From assembly GCF_004769665.1 (NCBI RefSeq), contig NZ_RQGG01000013.1, forward strand, positions 62,001 to 126,000: 64,000 nucleotides of DNA. Direction: 5' to 3'. This document shows positions 28,622 through 38,322 of the stretch, in pieces. Position numbers and translations under genes: made by a program. Within the stretch, counting starts at the first letter, position 1. Each line of letters opens with the position of its first letter. The stretch is from Leptospira kemamanensis. GTDB lineage: Bacteria > Spirochaetota > Leptospiria > Leptospirales > Leptospiraceae. The notes under the pieces were generated by a model. The model did no database searches, was not told where the DNA came from, and saw only the letters and a list, made by a program, of their open reading frames with translations.

Positions 28622-29083
28622 ACGGAAATTCGTTTTGAAATAAGCAGCCGTCATTTGGTGTCGTTTGCGAAACATAAGATATAAGATGGGATAAATAAAA
28701 TATTTTGAGATAGGCCAAAGATAAAACGAAATTTGAACTTCATCAGATAGAATGGATTCATTTGGTTTATCTTCCACGTCTAAAAAAACGTGAGAGTGTA
28801 AAAACTTTTTAAATGGACCTTTTTCTTGGTTGTCTTGGAACATTTTGTTTTTTTCATATATTGTATGTTTGGCGATCCAAGTCACATAAAGAAAAGGAAT
28901 CATGGGAACCAAGGGAACTTTTAAAATCGCAACTTCTCCCACAGCAAGGGACTTTGGTTTTTGTTTCACTTGAATTCCTGGATTTGCTGTCATCAAAGTG
29001 GAAAATCCAATTGGATCTTCGTGGAATTGAAATAACTGTTCTTTGGTGACAGGGAATTGTGATCGGAAAATAAAAGTTTCCAT
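28583..29083 (-). CDS. SRPBCC-like protein
   Basis: METFIFRSQFPVTKEQLFQFHEDPIGFSTL is the usual beginning of an SRPBCC/START-like hydrophobic-ligand-binding fold, and the later WAKHTIYEKN, FKKFLHSHVF and LSDEVQISFYLWP blocks continue the beta-sheet pattern. A longer open frame to 29191 exists, but the ATG at 29083 places the fold at the N-terminus and is preferred, 166 residues. The C-terminal end is basic. It overlaps mgsA by 39 bases at its 3' end, and its start lies only 26 bases from the divergent gene at 29110. Ligand unknown. Confidence 0.72.
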   Translation of the reverse strand: METFIFRSQFPVTKEQLFQFHEDPIGFSTLMTANPGIQVKQKPKSLAVGEVAILKVPLVPMIPFLYVTWIAKHTIYEKNKMFQDNQEKGPFKKFLHSHVFLDVEDKPNESILSDEVQISFYLWPISKYFIYPILYLMFRKRHQMTAAYFKTNFRLIFSGYSRTVID

Positions 29084-29109
29084 ATTGATTAGAAGGAAAA
29101 GAAATTCGA

Positions 29110-29685
29110 ATGACTTGGTTTTTTTGGCAAAAGAAGAAGAAAAGAACGAATTTGGAACCAGATGTAATTTGTCGGATCGAAGAAGAATCAAAGAAACTTG
29201 GGAAAGATCAGGTTTTATTTGTCAGTTTCAAACAAAACAAAAATGGAAGAGGAGACGTTCTCGTAGGTTTTCAGGAAAAATCTGAAACCGATCATGGGTA
29301 TGTACGCTATGAATCCGAAGAAGTGGAATCCAAGTTAAAAAACGGACAATTCCAACTTCACGATGGAAAACTCTACTTCTATCCTAATGTGGATATCGAA
29401 TGGTTACCCACATCCAAAAAAGAGATCCATAAAATTGTTTCCAATTATGAATTTGCAAAAGAGGAATTGTATTTAGAGGCGATTGACTTCTTTTCTTTAC
29501 TACCTGAGTTGAATTTATTGTTTCAAAAAGAAAAGGTCCTTTCTCTTTTTATGAAGGGAACGGTTTGTCAATTAGAGCTGAAGGAACTAGATGAGGAAAA
29601 AGAAAAAAGAATATCGGAATCGCTTCTGACTTATCTATCTTCCTTTTATCCTAGTCCCGTTTCAACACCACGGAATCACCTGTAG
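29110..29685 (+). CDS. Hypothetical protein
   Basis: A 191-residue cytoplasmic protein, lysine-rich at the N-terminus (TWFFWQKKKKRTN), without cysteines, signal peptide or membrane segment. Order: helix, then beta strands (DQVLFVSFKQNKNGRGDVLVGFQ, GKLYFYPNVDIEWLP), then helices (YEFAKEELYLEAIDFFSLLPELNLLFQ). A faint likeness to the HesB/IscA fold in the strand region cannot be supported without its cysteines. The start has AAGGAAA about 9 bases upstream. The 3' end overlaps the convergent TPR gene by 35 bases. Not recognised. Confidence 0.6.
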   Translation: MTWFFWQKKKKRTNLEPDVICRIEEESKKLGKDQVLFVSFKQNKNGRGDVLVGFQEKSETDHGYVRYESEEVESKLKNGQFQLHDGKLYFYPNVDIEWLPTSKKEIHKIVSNYEFAKEELYLEAIDFFSLLPELNLLFQKEKVLSLFMKGTVCQLELKELDEEKEKRISESLLTYLSSFYPSPVSTPRNHL

Positions 29686-31678
29686 CAAGTTCCTTTTCCC
29701 AACCTCTCATTTTTGGTTTCACACTGCATATGGACTTTCCTAGGTTTAGGATCTCACCATCAAACAAAGCCTTTCCTCTTCTTTCAAAAGAGAGAAGTGA
29801 ACCTGTTTTTAAACCATCATCCTTTCCTAAGGATACAATCACTTCGTCTTTTTTGACTTTTAGGATTTTCCCTTCGACAGGTAATAATTGTTTAATACGT
29901 TCACCAATTCGGTGTACGATGGTTGGCAAACTATCTCTACCACGCTGATTTGTTTTCCAATTGGCAATATCTTTTAATTGATCTCTGTCATACACAGAAA
30001 TATCAAATTTGATATCACCGTTTTCGATTTGGTATTTTCCATGAACAACATAACGTACTTTGCTTGCGTTTTTGCGTTTTGAATCTAAGTGATGTAAGTT
30101 ATCAATTGAAAACGGAATGGTTTGGGAAAAGGGATGGTAACTAGATTCTTTTAATAAAGTACGAATTTGTTTGAACTCGGATCCTTCGATCACTCTGACA
30201 GATAACATATTTTTTAATTGGTAACGAAGTGCTTCTGCAAATAGTCTTCCCGCTTGCAAATGATAGGGAAAGGGAGAAATGGATTCTAAATCAAATACAT
30301 AGACTTCAGGACTATAACGAATCGGAGTATCCAGAACGGAATTTGGTTCGATTTGTAAATATCCTTCTTTGAATTCAATGGAATCCTTTAAATTCTTTAA
30401 TACAAATTCTAATTTGTTTTGAAGTTTAAAAGAATTAGGATCTTCTTCTCGTAACCGTAAAAGTAAATTTGTGTATTTAACGGCATCCCCAGATTGGTTA
30501 TAAAATTCGAGTAACTCCTTTCTGACGGTGGGAGTTTGTGCACTTAAGTCCCTCGCACGAAACAAATGAAATAAACTGCTTTTATGATATAACGAATGTT
30601 TTTCGGAATAAAACCTGTCTCTTCGGTAGTCACCTAATTCTCTTCGTAATTTCGATTCTTCCTTTTCTGATTCAATTGTGTATTCTTCTGCTTCAAAACG
30701 CAAAACTTCATCTAAGTCATCGAGAGCTAAAGCTCTTCTATAATGATAAGACGCAAATTTTGTTTCACCTAGCTCCCATGCTAGATTTGCTTCCAAACTA
30801 TGATACAGTTGATTTTCAGGAAATTCACGTGCCAGTTCGTATATGGTTTTAAAAGCCTTATTCTTTAGATCTTTATCCTGATTGGCATTACTTAAAATTA
30901 AATCATGATACACATAATAAAAACGAGCAGATTCATTTTTTGGATCCAAATTTAAAGCATTTTCCAAGGTTTCCTTAACTTTGGGAAGTGTGGAAACTAG
31001 TAAATTGGGATGAAAGTAGTGTTCGTACAAAAGGATTTTGGCTTTAAAAGCAAAACCATCTGGGTCATTGGGTTCTTTTTTTGTGTAGGTATCAATCGCA
31101 AGTAAGGCATTCTCAAATTGTTTTTTGGAAAAATAAATTTCCGCTAACATCCGAAGTAAGTCAGCTGGTTCATCCAATCGGTCTGCTAGGTTTTTGATTT
31201 TATATAATGCGGAATCCAGTTTCCCTTGTTTTAAAAGAGATTTCGCCTCGGAAATTCGTAGGCCTGTATGGTTTGGGTATTCCTTCAGTAATGGATCGAT
31301 CAAACTAGAAATTGATTTAAAATCATCTTCTAATAGATAAATTTCCGAAAGTCCCGTTACAGCTGGGATGTATTTTGATTCTCTTTGTAGAATATCCAAG
31401 TAAAATTTTTTACTCTCTTTATACGAACCTAAACGAAAACTACAGTCAGCAATTCCCAATTTGGCTTCGATAGAGTTTTTATTTTTTTGTAACGCAGACT
31501 GGTATAAGGAGATGGCCTTACGACAGTTATTCCCTTGTTGGAAATTTTTTCCCTCTGCGATATCTTCCAAAGCAGATGACTCACCAAACACTAGGTTGAT
31601 GTTCACAAATAGAACTATGAATAAAACAATCAATAATTTGGACTTACCGAGGTTCTGGTACAAAATAACCTCCTTCAT
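29651..31678 (-). CDS. Secreted TPR protein with C-terminal SH3-like segment
   Basis: A 675-residue protein with an N-terminal hydrophobic signal (about 13-33) and an extended array of TPRs (about 38-350), such as NCRKAISLYQSALQKNKNSIEAKLGIADC. A mixed alpha/beta region follows (about 420-590, YVFDLESISPFPYHLQAGRLFAEAL), resembling the strand-helix layout of CsgG/TolB N-domain proteins that look up multimeric envelope parts. The tail (EGKILKVKKDEVIVSLGKDDGLKTG) is like the FlgT C-terminal SH3-type domain. The ATG has AGGAAG just upstream and lies 35 bases inside the preceding gene, so the two are co-translated. Function unknown; an envelope assembly role is inferred. Confidence 0.75.
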   Translation of the reverse strand: MKEVILYQNLGKSKLLIVLFIVLFVNINLVFGESSALEDIAEGKNFQQGNNCRKAISLYQSALQKNKNSIEAKLGIADCSFRLGSYKESKKFYLDILQRESKYIPAVTGLSEIYLLEDDFKSISSLIDPLLKEYPNHTGLRISEAKSLLKQGKLDSALYKIKNLADRLDEPADLLRMLAEIYFSKKQFENALLAIDTYTKKEPNDPDGFAFKAKILLYEHYFHPNLLVSTLPKVKETLENALNLDPKNESARFYYVYHDLILSNANQDKDLKNKAFKTIYELAREFPENQLYHSLEANLAWELGETKFASYHYRRALALDDLDEVLRFEAEEYTIESEKEESKLRRELGDYRRDRFYSEKHSLYHKSSLFHLFRARDLSAQTPTVRKELLEFYNQSGDAVKYTNLLLRLREEDPNSFKLQNKLEFVLKNLKDSIEFKEGYLQIEPNSVLDTPIRYSPEVYVFDLESISPFPYHLQAGRLFAEALRYQLKNMLSVRVIEGSEFKQIRTLLKESSYHPFSQTIPFSIDNLHHLDSKRKNASKVRYVVHGKYQIENGDIKFDISVYDRDQLKDIANWKTNQRGRDSLPTIVHRIGERIKQLLPVEGKILKVKKDEVIVSLGKDDGLKTGSLLSFERRGKALFDGEILNLGKSICSVKPKMRGWEKELATGDSVVLKRD

Positions 31679-33677
31679 CTCTTCCTTTCACTCCACGGTG
31701 ATCCACTCCAATGCCAATTTTAATGTATCTGTTGATCAGCTCAGGATTCGTATCGGTTTTGTAGGATAAGATATATCGGTAATCGAGTTGCGATTTAAAT
31801 TCTTTATACAACTCTCTTTCTTCACCTTCTCCATCTAAGACGATGTATTTTCCATTTGTTGGCCCTGTAATATCGGACCAAGATTCTTCTAAATTGGGAT
31901 TTGGATTGGTAGTGAGAACGTAAATGGGAATGGAATGTGCTTTTGCATAAGAAACAATTCTTGATTTTTGGTATTGTAAAAAACTATCTTCTTTTGCTTC
32001 TTTGGAAACTAAATACACTAAAATTTTTGGTCCCGTTTCCATAGATAATTTTTTAATCGCGGTGATACTTGCTTTCCCAAAGTTAAACTTTTCTTCTGCT
32101 TGGCTGTCTCTGATTTTTGCGAGAATATCTCGGAGAGAAACTGTTTCAGGAAGGATGAGTTGGCTATCCTTTCCCGCTCGGTATAAAGTGACTTTGTCCG
32201 TATCATGTAAGGATCGAAATAAAGGAAACAAACCATCTTCTAAATTTAATTTTCCTTTTTTTAAGGACTCACTATTTTCAAACACCATTGCAATTTGCAA
32301 TTTATCATTGAGTTTGTTTTTGTTTGCTAAAGAGAAAAGGGGAGTCATATTATCATTTTCGAAAATTCGAAAACTCAGTCGGTCAATTCCTACGATTTCT
32401 TTTCCTCCCCTGTTTTTAACTCGGGTATAAATGTGGATGTTTGGAAAATCAGAAGTATCAATGGACTCAATTTTTAAATCCAAATTGGATAATAAATTGT
32501 TTTTTTGGGAAAAAATATCAATTCTGTGTTTTCCAAAATCTACAAAATACAAACTACCCGTGGCATCCATATTCGTTGCAAAAGGTCGGAATAAAACTCG
32601 GTAAACTCCCTTTTTGTCGCGAAACTTAGGTAATTGATTCCACTCGCCGTTAAACAAAGAGTAGGTCCAGATGCCAGTTAATTCATCTGTCAAAAAAATC
32701 TGATTGTCTAAAACACGAATGTTACGTGGTTTTTTCCACTCTGGTTTTGAAATGGTTTCTAATGTATTTCCATCATTATCAAATACGAATACTTGAAGTT
32801 TATCTTTGTCTACTACATACAACTTTTGGTTATCAATCGTGATTCCTGATGGGTTGACTAATTTTGAATTTCCTAAACCCGTGATCTCCATGACAAACTG
32901 TTGTTTGGAATTGAATTTTTGAATCCGGCCATTCCCTGAATCGGCAACATATAAATTCCCTAATTTATCAAAACAAATAGAAGAAGGTCCGCGAAATTGG
33001 CCTTGGCCTTTTCCTGGACTTCCGATTGAAAATAAAAAACTTCCTGATAAATCAAAAACTAAAACTTCATCCCGTGCAAAATCAGCGATATAAATCTTTT
33101 GATTTTGATACACAATGGAAACAGGGCGATCTAATTTTCTCGTGATTCCTCCACGCCAATTGGCAATGGGGTTACCTGCTGCATTGAACTTGATGACATT
33201 GGAAGTGTCAAATCCTGCTACATAAAAATTTCCATCTTCATCAAAAGTGATATCAACGGGATTTCGAAAGCGATACCCTCGAATGGAGTCACCTTCAATT
33301 GTTTTAAAAAATACTTTTTCCTTTTCTGTAACTCCACCTGCAATTGCTAGGCGAAGTGTCTCAATTTTATTGGAAATGAGTAAATCGTTTTTAGCTTTGG
33401 ATGCCAAAATTTCCAATTCATCTAAAGCTTCCTCCCATTCACCTAACAAATAGTAGTTGTTTGCTAGTTCAAGTCGGGCTAAGTGGAAATCTTTTTTTAA
33501 GTTTACTGCTTTTTGGAAACGTTCTTTGGCCGCGGAATATTCCCTTAAATTTTTATAAGTGAGTCCACGTTTGAATTCTTCCTTGGCATTCTCCTCACCT
33601 AAGGAAAAATTGGGAAAGTCTAGAGGAAAGATTTGGGTGCAGACCAAAAGAAAGATGATGGATACAAACTTTCGCAA
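31644..33677 (-). CDS. NHL-repeat and VWA-like secreted protein with TPR
   Basis: The preferred start is the TTG at 33677: it has AGGGAG about 8 bases upstream and gives the signal peptide MRKFVSIIFLLVCTQIFPLD, while the upstream ATG at 33722 puts 15 charged or polar residues before it. Order: two TPRs (about 28-100), a six-bladed NHL propeller (about 130-385; GQFRGPSSICFDKLGNLYVADSGNGRI), then a von Willebrand A-like domain (about 440-640). The VWA metal site reads VFENSESL rather than DxSxS, so metal-dependent binding may be lost. First gene of a two-gene operon with the TPR protein downstream. Confidence 0.8.
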   Translation of the reverse strand: MRKFVSIIFLLVCTQIFPLDFPNFSLGEENAKEEFKRGLTYKNLREYSAAKERFQKAVNLKKDFHLARLELANNYYLLGEWEEALDELEILASKAKNDLLISNKIETLRLAIAGGVTEKEKVFFKTIEGDSIRGYRFRNPVDITFDEDGNFYVAGFDTSNVIKFNAAGNPIANWRGGITRKLDRPVSIVYQNQKIYIADFARDEVLVFDLSGSFLFSIGSPGKGQGQFRGPSSICFDKLGNLYVADSGNGRIQKFNSKQQFVMEITGLGNSKLVNPSGITIDNQKLYVVDKDKLQVFVFDNDGNTLETISKPEWKKPRNIRVLDNQIFLTDELTGIWTYSLFNGEWNQLPKFRDKKGVYRVLFRPFATNMDATGSLYFVDFGKHRIDIFSQKNNLLSNLDLKIESIDTSDFPNIHIYTRVKNRGGKEIVGIDRLSFRIFENDNMTPLFSLANKNKLNDKLQIAMVFENSESLKKGKLNLEDGLFPLFRSLHDTDKVTLYRAGKDSQLILPETVSLRDILAKIRDSQAEEKFNFGKASITAIKKLSMETGPKILVYLVSKEAKEDSFLQYQKSRIVSYAKAHSIPIYVLTTNPNPNLEESWSDITGPTNGKYIVLDGEGEERELYKEFKSQLDYRYILSYKTDTNPELINRYIKIGIGVDHRGVKGRDEGGYFVPEPR

Positions 33678-33809
33678 AAAAAACTCTCCCTCTGTCCCCC
33701 AGTTTAATGGGACATAATCCACAAGTCAACCCCTTCCTTGGGATCGGGGAGCCCTGTCTTTCTTTATTCTCGACAGATTCGCCAATTTGGCTAAGATGGA
33801 ATTGTCATT

Positions 33810-35399
33810 ATGTCGCCTGAAATCATAGAAAAAGAAGTTAAGCGAAGAAAAACCTTCGCGATCATTGCCCACCCGGATGCGGGAAAAACCACGCTGACAG
33901 AGAAACTTCTTCTCTATGGAGGTGCCATCCAATTGGCGGGGGCAGTAAAAGCGAAAAAAGAAGGGAAATCGGCGACTTCCGACTGGATGGCCATGGAAAA
34001 GGAAAGGGGAATCTCGATCACCTCAGCTGCCCTCCAATTTGAGTACAAAAACAGTATTTTAAACCTTCTCGACACTCCAGGTCACGAGGACTTCTCAGAA
34101 GACACCTACCGAACTCTGATGGCTGCTGATACGGCGGTCATGGTTCTAGATGCCGGGAAAGGGGTCGAACCGCAAACCATTAAGTTATTTCGTGTTTGTC
34201 GGGATAGGGGAATTCCCATCATTACCTTTATCAACAAAATGGACCGTCCCACTAAGGATTTGTATGCCCTACTAGATGAAATCGAAAAGGTTTTAGGCAT
34301 TAAGGCAGTGCCCGATGTATGGCCGCTGGGAACAGGTTTTGATTTCAAGGGAGTTTATGATTTACGAGACCAGCAATTGTATTTATTCGACCGCACCCCT
34401 GGTGGAAAACAAAAAGCAGGGTTTCGCATGGCAGGTCCTAATGACCCAAGTCTTGACGAACAGTTTGATGAAGAAATCGTAAAAGCTTTCCGTGAACAAA
34501 TTGATTTGGTTGAAAATGGAATTGGGCAAGTGGACAAAAATTCCTTTTTATTAGGAAATGAAACACCCGTTTACTTTGGTTCGGCGGTAAATAATTTCGG
34601 AATTGAACTCTTTCTAAATAAATTTTTAGAACTCGCACCAGGTCCTGATCATATTCCTCTTCGTGATGGAAATTATCTCGATCCAGTGAATTCTCCTTTT
34701 AGTGCGTTTGTGTTCAAAGTACAAGCAAACATGAATAAGGCGCATAGAGACCGAATTGCTTTTTTAAGAATTTGTTCCGGTGTTTTTGAACGAGGATTAA
34801 ACGTAAATCATAATCGATTAGACAGACCAGTAAAGTTATCATCTAGTTTTGCTTTTTTCGGACAAGATCGGAACACTGTGGATTTAGCTTACCCTGGTGA
34901 TATCATTGGGCTTGTGAATCCAGGAACCTATAAAATTGGTGATGTACTTTCTACAGGCAATACACCACCTCTGAGGCCACTTCCTAGTTTTGCTCCGGAA
35001 CTGTTTGCAACCATCTCTTGCAAAGACACCTTACAATTAAAATCCTTTAAAAAGGGTTTGGATCAATTAGCAGAAGAAGGGATTTTACATCTTTTTACTT
35101 CTCGAACCATTGGTGGTGGAGTTCCTATTATCGGTGCCATGGGAAAACTACAATTTGAAGTATTCCAACGTCGATTAAAAGATGAATATGGGGCTGATAC
35201 TTCCATCAATATTTTACCTTATGGAATTTCCCGTTGGGTAAAAAAGGAAGACCGATCAAAAATTCCATCAAATGCGAATTTGGTGGAAGATTTGTTTGGA
35301 AATATGGCTTTGTTATTTGATACAGAATGGGATATGAATTATTTTCATAAAAATAACGAAGAAATTAAGTTATTGGACAATCCACCACTCGAAGAATGA
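33810..35399 (+). CDS. prfC: Peptide chain release factor 3
   Basis: A GTPase that removes RF1/RF2 from the ribosome after peptide release. Seen: P-loop AHPDAGKTTLTEK, switch regions MEKERGISITSAA and DTPGHEDFSEDTYRTL, the guanine motif NKMDR, then domains II and III typical of RF3 and not EF-G (KLQFEVFQRRLKDEYG). Length of 529 residues is standard. Its TGA abuts the TCA (TGA on the other strand) of the convergent sensor phosphatase, so positions 35397-35402 (TGATCA) serve as both stops. Confidence 0.97.
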   Translation: MSPEIIEKEVKRRKTFAIIAHPDAGKTTLTEKLLLYGGAIQLAGAVKAKKEGKSATSDWMAMEKERGISITSAALQFEYKNSILNLLDTPGHEDFSEDTYRTLMAADTAVMVLDAGKGVEPQTIKLFRVCRDRGIPIITFINKMDRPTKDLYALLDEIEKVLGIKAVPDVWPLGTGFDFKGVYDLRDQQLYLFDRTPGGKQKAGFRMAGPNDPSLDEQFDEEIVKAFREQIDLVENGIGQVDKNSFLLGNETPVYFGSAVNNFGIELFLNKFLELAPGPDHIPLRDGNYLDPVNSPFSAFVFKVQANMNKAHRDRIAFLRICSGVFERGLNVNHNRLDRPVKLSSSFAFFGQDRNTVDLAYPGDIIGLVNPGTYKIGDVLSTGNTPPLRPLPSFAPELFATISCKDTLQLKSFKKGLDQLAEEGILHLFTSRTIGGGVPIIGAMGKLQFEVFQRRLKDEYGADTSINILPYGISRWVKKEDRSKIPSNANLVEDLFGNMALLFDTEWDMNYFHKNNEEIKLLDNPPLEE

Positions 35400-37376
35400 T
35401 CAAATCACATCGATGCCAATCCATGTGATGTCATCGAGTAAATCCATTCCTTCGGAAAAAGATCTGATTTTGAAGTCTAATTCTTGTTTTACAAAGGAAA
35501 TATGGTTTTCTTTCATTTTGTCAAAAAATGACATCAGTTCCTTTTCCCAAATTTTTTCTTTTTTTGAATTTTCAACATCTTTTAATCCATCAGTAAAGAG
35601 ATAAAACCGATCTCCTTTTAGGATCGGGAATTCCAATACTTTGGGTTCTAGTTTGGGTAACATACCAAACATTGGGTTTAATTTTTCATAACATTTAGAA
35701 GTGTTATTTGTATAATGAATCATTCCTGGGTGGCCTGCGTTTCCATAATAAACCAAGTTTACATTCAAATCAAAAAGTAAAAAGAGAAAGGGAACAAACG
35801 CATATGGATCCGGGAAATGACGTGAAATTCCTTCATTCATTTTGACTAAAATCATTTCTGGATTTGTTTCCGTTCTTGTGATTTGATGAAAAAGTACTTT
35901 CAAAACGGTCATCATCATGGCAGCTTTCACTCCATGACCAATCACATCTCCGATTGCAAATATGTAACGATTGTTACCTAAATCGATGTAATCATAATAA
36001 TCTCCACCAACTTGGATGAGTGGTCGATACAGGATTTCATAATCAAAACGCGGAAAAAATAGAATTTGTTTGGGTAGGTATTTCTTTTGAAGATCCTTGG
36101 CATAATCCATTTCCCTTTCAAATTCTAATCTTTTTTTGGTAACATTTTGGACCAAAAGAAGGGCACCACTGGCAAAATGATTTTTCTCCTCAAAATACCA
36201 AATTTGGTAAGTGATCTCTAAAAGTAATACGGTTCCATTTTCTGTCAGAACTTCAAATTCGTCTTTTCGTAACGTTTGCCCATTTGGATTGGTTTGGTTT
36301 TGGGAATTCGATGGATTTTCAGAAATTGTTTTCTCTTTTGTTGTGACAATCGATAGGTTTTGGATTTCTTTTAGAAACACCAATACTTCTTTTTTTAACC
36401 AAGATTTCAAAGGTTCTTGGTATAAATAAACGTCTGTTAAATCTAAATTGGTTTCGATTCGGGGGTTTTCTAAAAGGACTTCGCCAACGGAATCATATAA
36501 AATTGCGGCATGAGGAAATTCATTTAGGATTAAACTCAATTTTTGTTTGGATTCAATTTCTCTGAGGGAAATCAATGTGGAGATAAAAAAGGTAAAGACG
36601 AGTAACAATATAAGTGTTGTGATATTCGTTTCTAAGGAATCAAGAATGGGTTGTAAGACTAGATGGATGGGGCTTACGACAAATAGGTGAACCGGTAATC
36701 CATACAAGGGGATCCCGACAAGAAAAAAGCCCATACCATCGATTTCGACCTCTTTGAGTGTCGGTAAATTGGAGTTCGTTTGCAAAGATGATTTTGCTTT
36801 TTCTTTCCAAATGGCTGAAACCAAAAATTGATCTTCGATGAAGCCGGAGATACCATAATTCCCCGATTGATTGAGTAAAAACAATCCTTCATTGGGATCA
36901 CTGAAAGAAGAATCAAGTAACGCTTCCTCTAAAAATGTACTCGGAAACAATCGGTAACGATTCCCATCGTTTACCAAAAAGTAAGAATTGAGTTTCCCTT
37001 CAAACTCACATGGTAAGATGAAAAAGGAAATATTTTTGTTTTCCTCTAAAACGAAACCCGGACAAACGGATTGGATTTCTGTGAAAGAATAAGGATTCGA
37101 TTTGAATTTATTTGTTTTAGAGAATTCTATTTCTAAGGTTTGTCTGATTTGATTTTCAATATCGATTGCTAATAATTGGATTCGCACCAATTGAAATCGT
37201 TGGTTCCAATCCAAAGCATCTTTGTATTCCCGATAAATCATCCTCCCAATAATCAAACTGTATGGTAAAATGAGAAAAACTAAGAGAGATAAAAATAGTT
37301 TTAGAAATGATTTGGATCGAACAACGAAAATAAAATTCGAATAAAGAGATCGAATTTTGGTGAATTGCAAATTCAT
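35400..37376 (-). CDS. Membrane sensor SpoIIE/RsbU-type protein phosphatase
   Basis: A 658-residue PP2C-type serine phosphatase with an extracytoplasmic sensor. TM1 is about 28-50, an unrecognised periplasmic region runs to about 245, TM2 is about 246-268, a PAS-like region (about 275-410) follows, and the phosphatase domain is about 440-655. Metal-binding Asp residues lie in QVGGDYYDYIDLG, IFAIGDVIGHGVKAA and LFTDGLKDV. Expected to dephosphorylate an anti-sigma antagonist or similar switch protein; the partner is not in this window. Last gene of a three-gene operon with LysM-FecR and OmpL47-like proteins, one base after its neighbour. Confidence 0.88.
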   Translation of the reverse strand: MNLQFTKIRSLYSNFIFVVRSKSFLKLFLSLLVFLILPYSLIIGRMIYREYKDALDWNQRFQLVRIQLLAIDIENQIRQTLEIEFSKTNKFKSNPYSFTEIQSVCPGFVLEENKNISFFILPCEFEGKLNSYFLVNDGNRYRLFPSTFLEEALLDSSFSDPNEGLFLLNQSGNYGISGFIEDQFLVSAIWKEKAKSSLQTNSNLPTLKEVEIDGMGFFLVGIPLYGLPVHLFVVSPIHLVLQPILDSLETNITTLILLLVFTFFISTLISLREIESKQKLSLILNEFPHAAILYDSVGEVLLENPRIETNLDLTDVYLYQEPLKSWLKKEVLVFLKEIQNLSIVTTKEKTISENPSNSQNQTNPNGQTLRKDEFEVLTENGTVLLLEITYQIWYFEEKNHFASGALLLVQNVTKKRLEFEREMDYAKDLQKKYLPKQILFFPRFDYEILYRPLIQVGGDYYDYIDLGNNRYIFAIGDVIGHGVKAAMMMTVLKVLFHQITRTETNPEMILVKMNEGISRHFPDPYAFVPFLFLLFDLNVNLVYYGNAGHPGMIHYTNNTSKCYEKLNPMFGMLPKLEPKVLEFPILKGDRFYLFTDGLKDVENSKKEKIWEKELMSFFDKMKENHISFVKQELDFKIRSFSEGMDLLDDITWIGIDVI

Positions 37377-37377
37377 G

Positions 37378-38322
37378 TTATGGTGATTTGGATATTTTTT
37401 GAAAGTGAATGGATTTTGGTGTTTCTTCGTTCCCTAATCGATCGATAGAACTCAATTCCAGTTGGAAATTACCTGGACATATGAAAACTAAATCTTTACC
37501 CGTTTCTTCTTTCCAAACAAAATAGTCAGTAAATTGATCTCCTTCACATTGATAACGATATCGAATCGAACTGATTCCAGAACCTGAGTCCTTTGCTTCT
37601 ACAATCAAATGATTGTTTGGTGCAATATAAGTGGTTTCCGATTTACGAAACGTTGGAGTTTGAAACCAAAATTTTGTTTCGGGTGGAGTTCTATCTACTT
37701 TAAATTCCCAAATTTGCATTCCATCGGAGACACCTAAATCATTGGTGACTTTGTATTCCAATCGGTAGTTTCCATCTTTTGGAAAGTCCATTTGTGGGGA
37801 AGTTGTAGTTTGCCAAATCCCACCATTCACGCGGTAACGAACTTTAAAATGTTTTGTAATTGTGATCGGGACGATGGTGATTTGTTTGGATGTTAAAAAT
37901 AATTCAGCACTTCCATCCTTTGTAGGAATAGGAACTAAGACATCTGTTTTGACTGGGATTTTAGCGATGGCTTTCTCTACGGGTTTCGGTTTTTTTCCAA
38001 AGGAATTGACATTGTATAAATCAGTCCAAAAGCCCCTTACTTTTCGTTTTGCCACAGCACGAATGCGAAAGAATCCATATCCTTCTGGAATGAATAATTG
38101 GATGGGACCTGGATTTGCCAACACACGGAAAGGAATTTCTAATTCTAAATCATCTGATTTCCAAAGTTCGATTTCATATTGGATGATGTCGTCTCTGTCT
38201 GGAACCAAAGAAAACTGAATTTGTTTTGCTTCCAATTTAGTTGGAAAGGCGATGAAAAGGAGAACGAAACAAACAAAACATAGGAAGGGAAAGATTCGAA
38301 AAGGCGAAATCGAAAAACTCAT
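37378..38322 (-). CDS. Secreted OmpL47-like Ig-repeat protein
   Basis: A 314-residue protein with a signal peptide (about 9-32, LCFVCFVLLFIAFPTKLEAKQ) and two or three beta-sandwich units. The C-terminal unit (VDRTPPETKFWFQTPTF, then IVEAKDSGSGISSIRYRYQC) carries the TPPET and SGI-x-Y signatures of the OmpL47-type Ig-like repeats found in spirochaetes; the cysteines at about residues 274 and 291 may bridge. Expected in the periplasm or on the outer membrane. It overlaps the upstream LysM-FecR gene by 4 bases and the phosphatase gene follows after 1 base. Confidence 0.78.
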   Translation of the reverse strand: MSFSISPFRIFPFLCFVCFVLLFIAFPTKLEAKQIQFSLVPDRDDIIQYEIELWKSDDLELEIPFRVLANPGPIQLFIPEGYGFFRIRAVAKRKVRGFWTDLYNVNSFGKKPKPVEKAIAKIPVKTDVLVPIPTKDGSAELFLTSKQITIVPITITKHFKVRYRVNGGIWQTTTSPQMDFPKDGNYRLEYKVTNDLGVSDGMQIWEFKVDRTPPETKFWFQTPTFRKSETTYIAPNNHLIVEAKDSGSGISSIRYRYQCEGDQFTDYFVWKEETGKDLVFICPGNFQLELSSIDRLGNEETPKSIHFQKISKSP

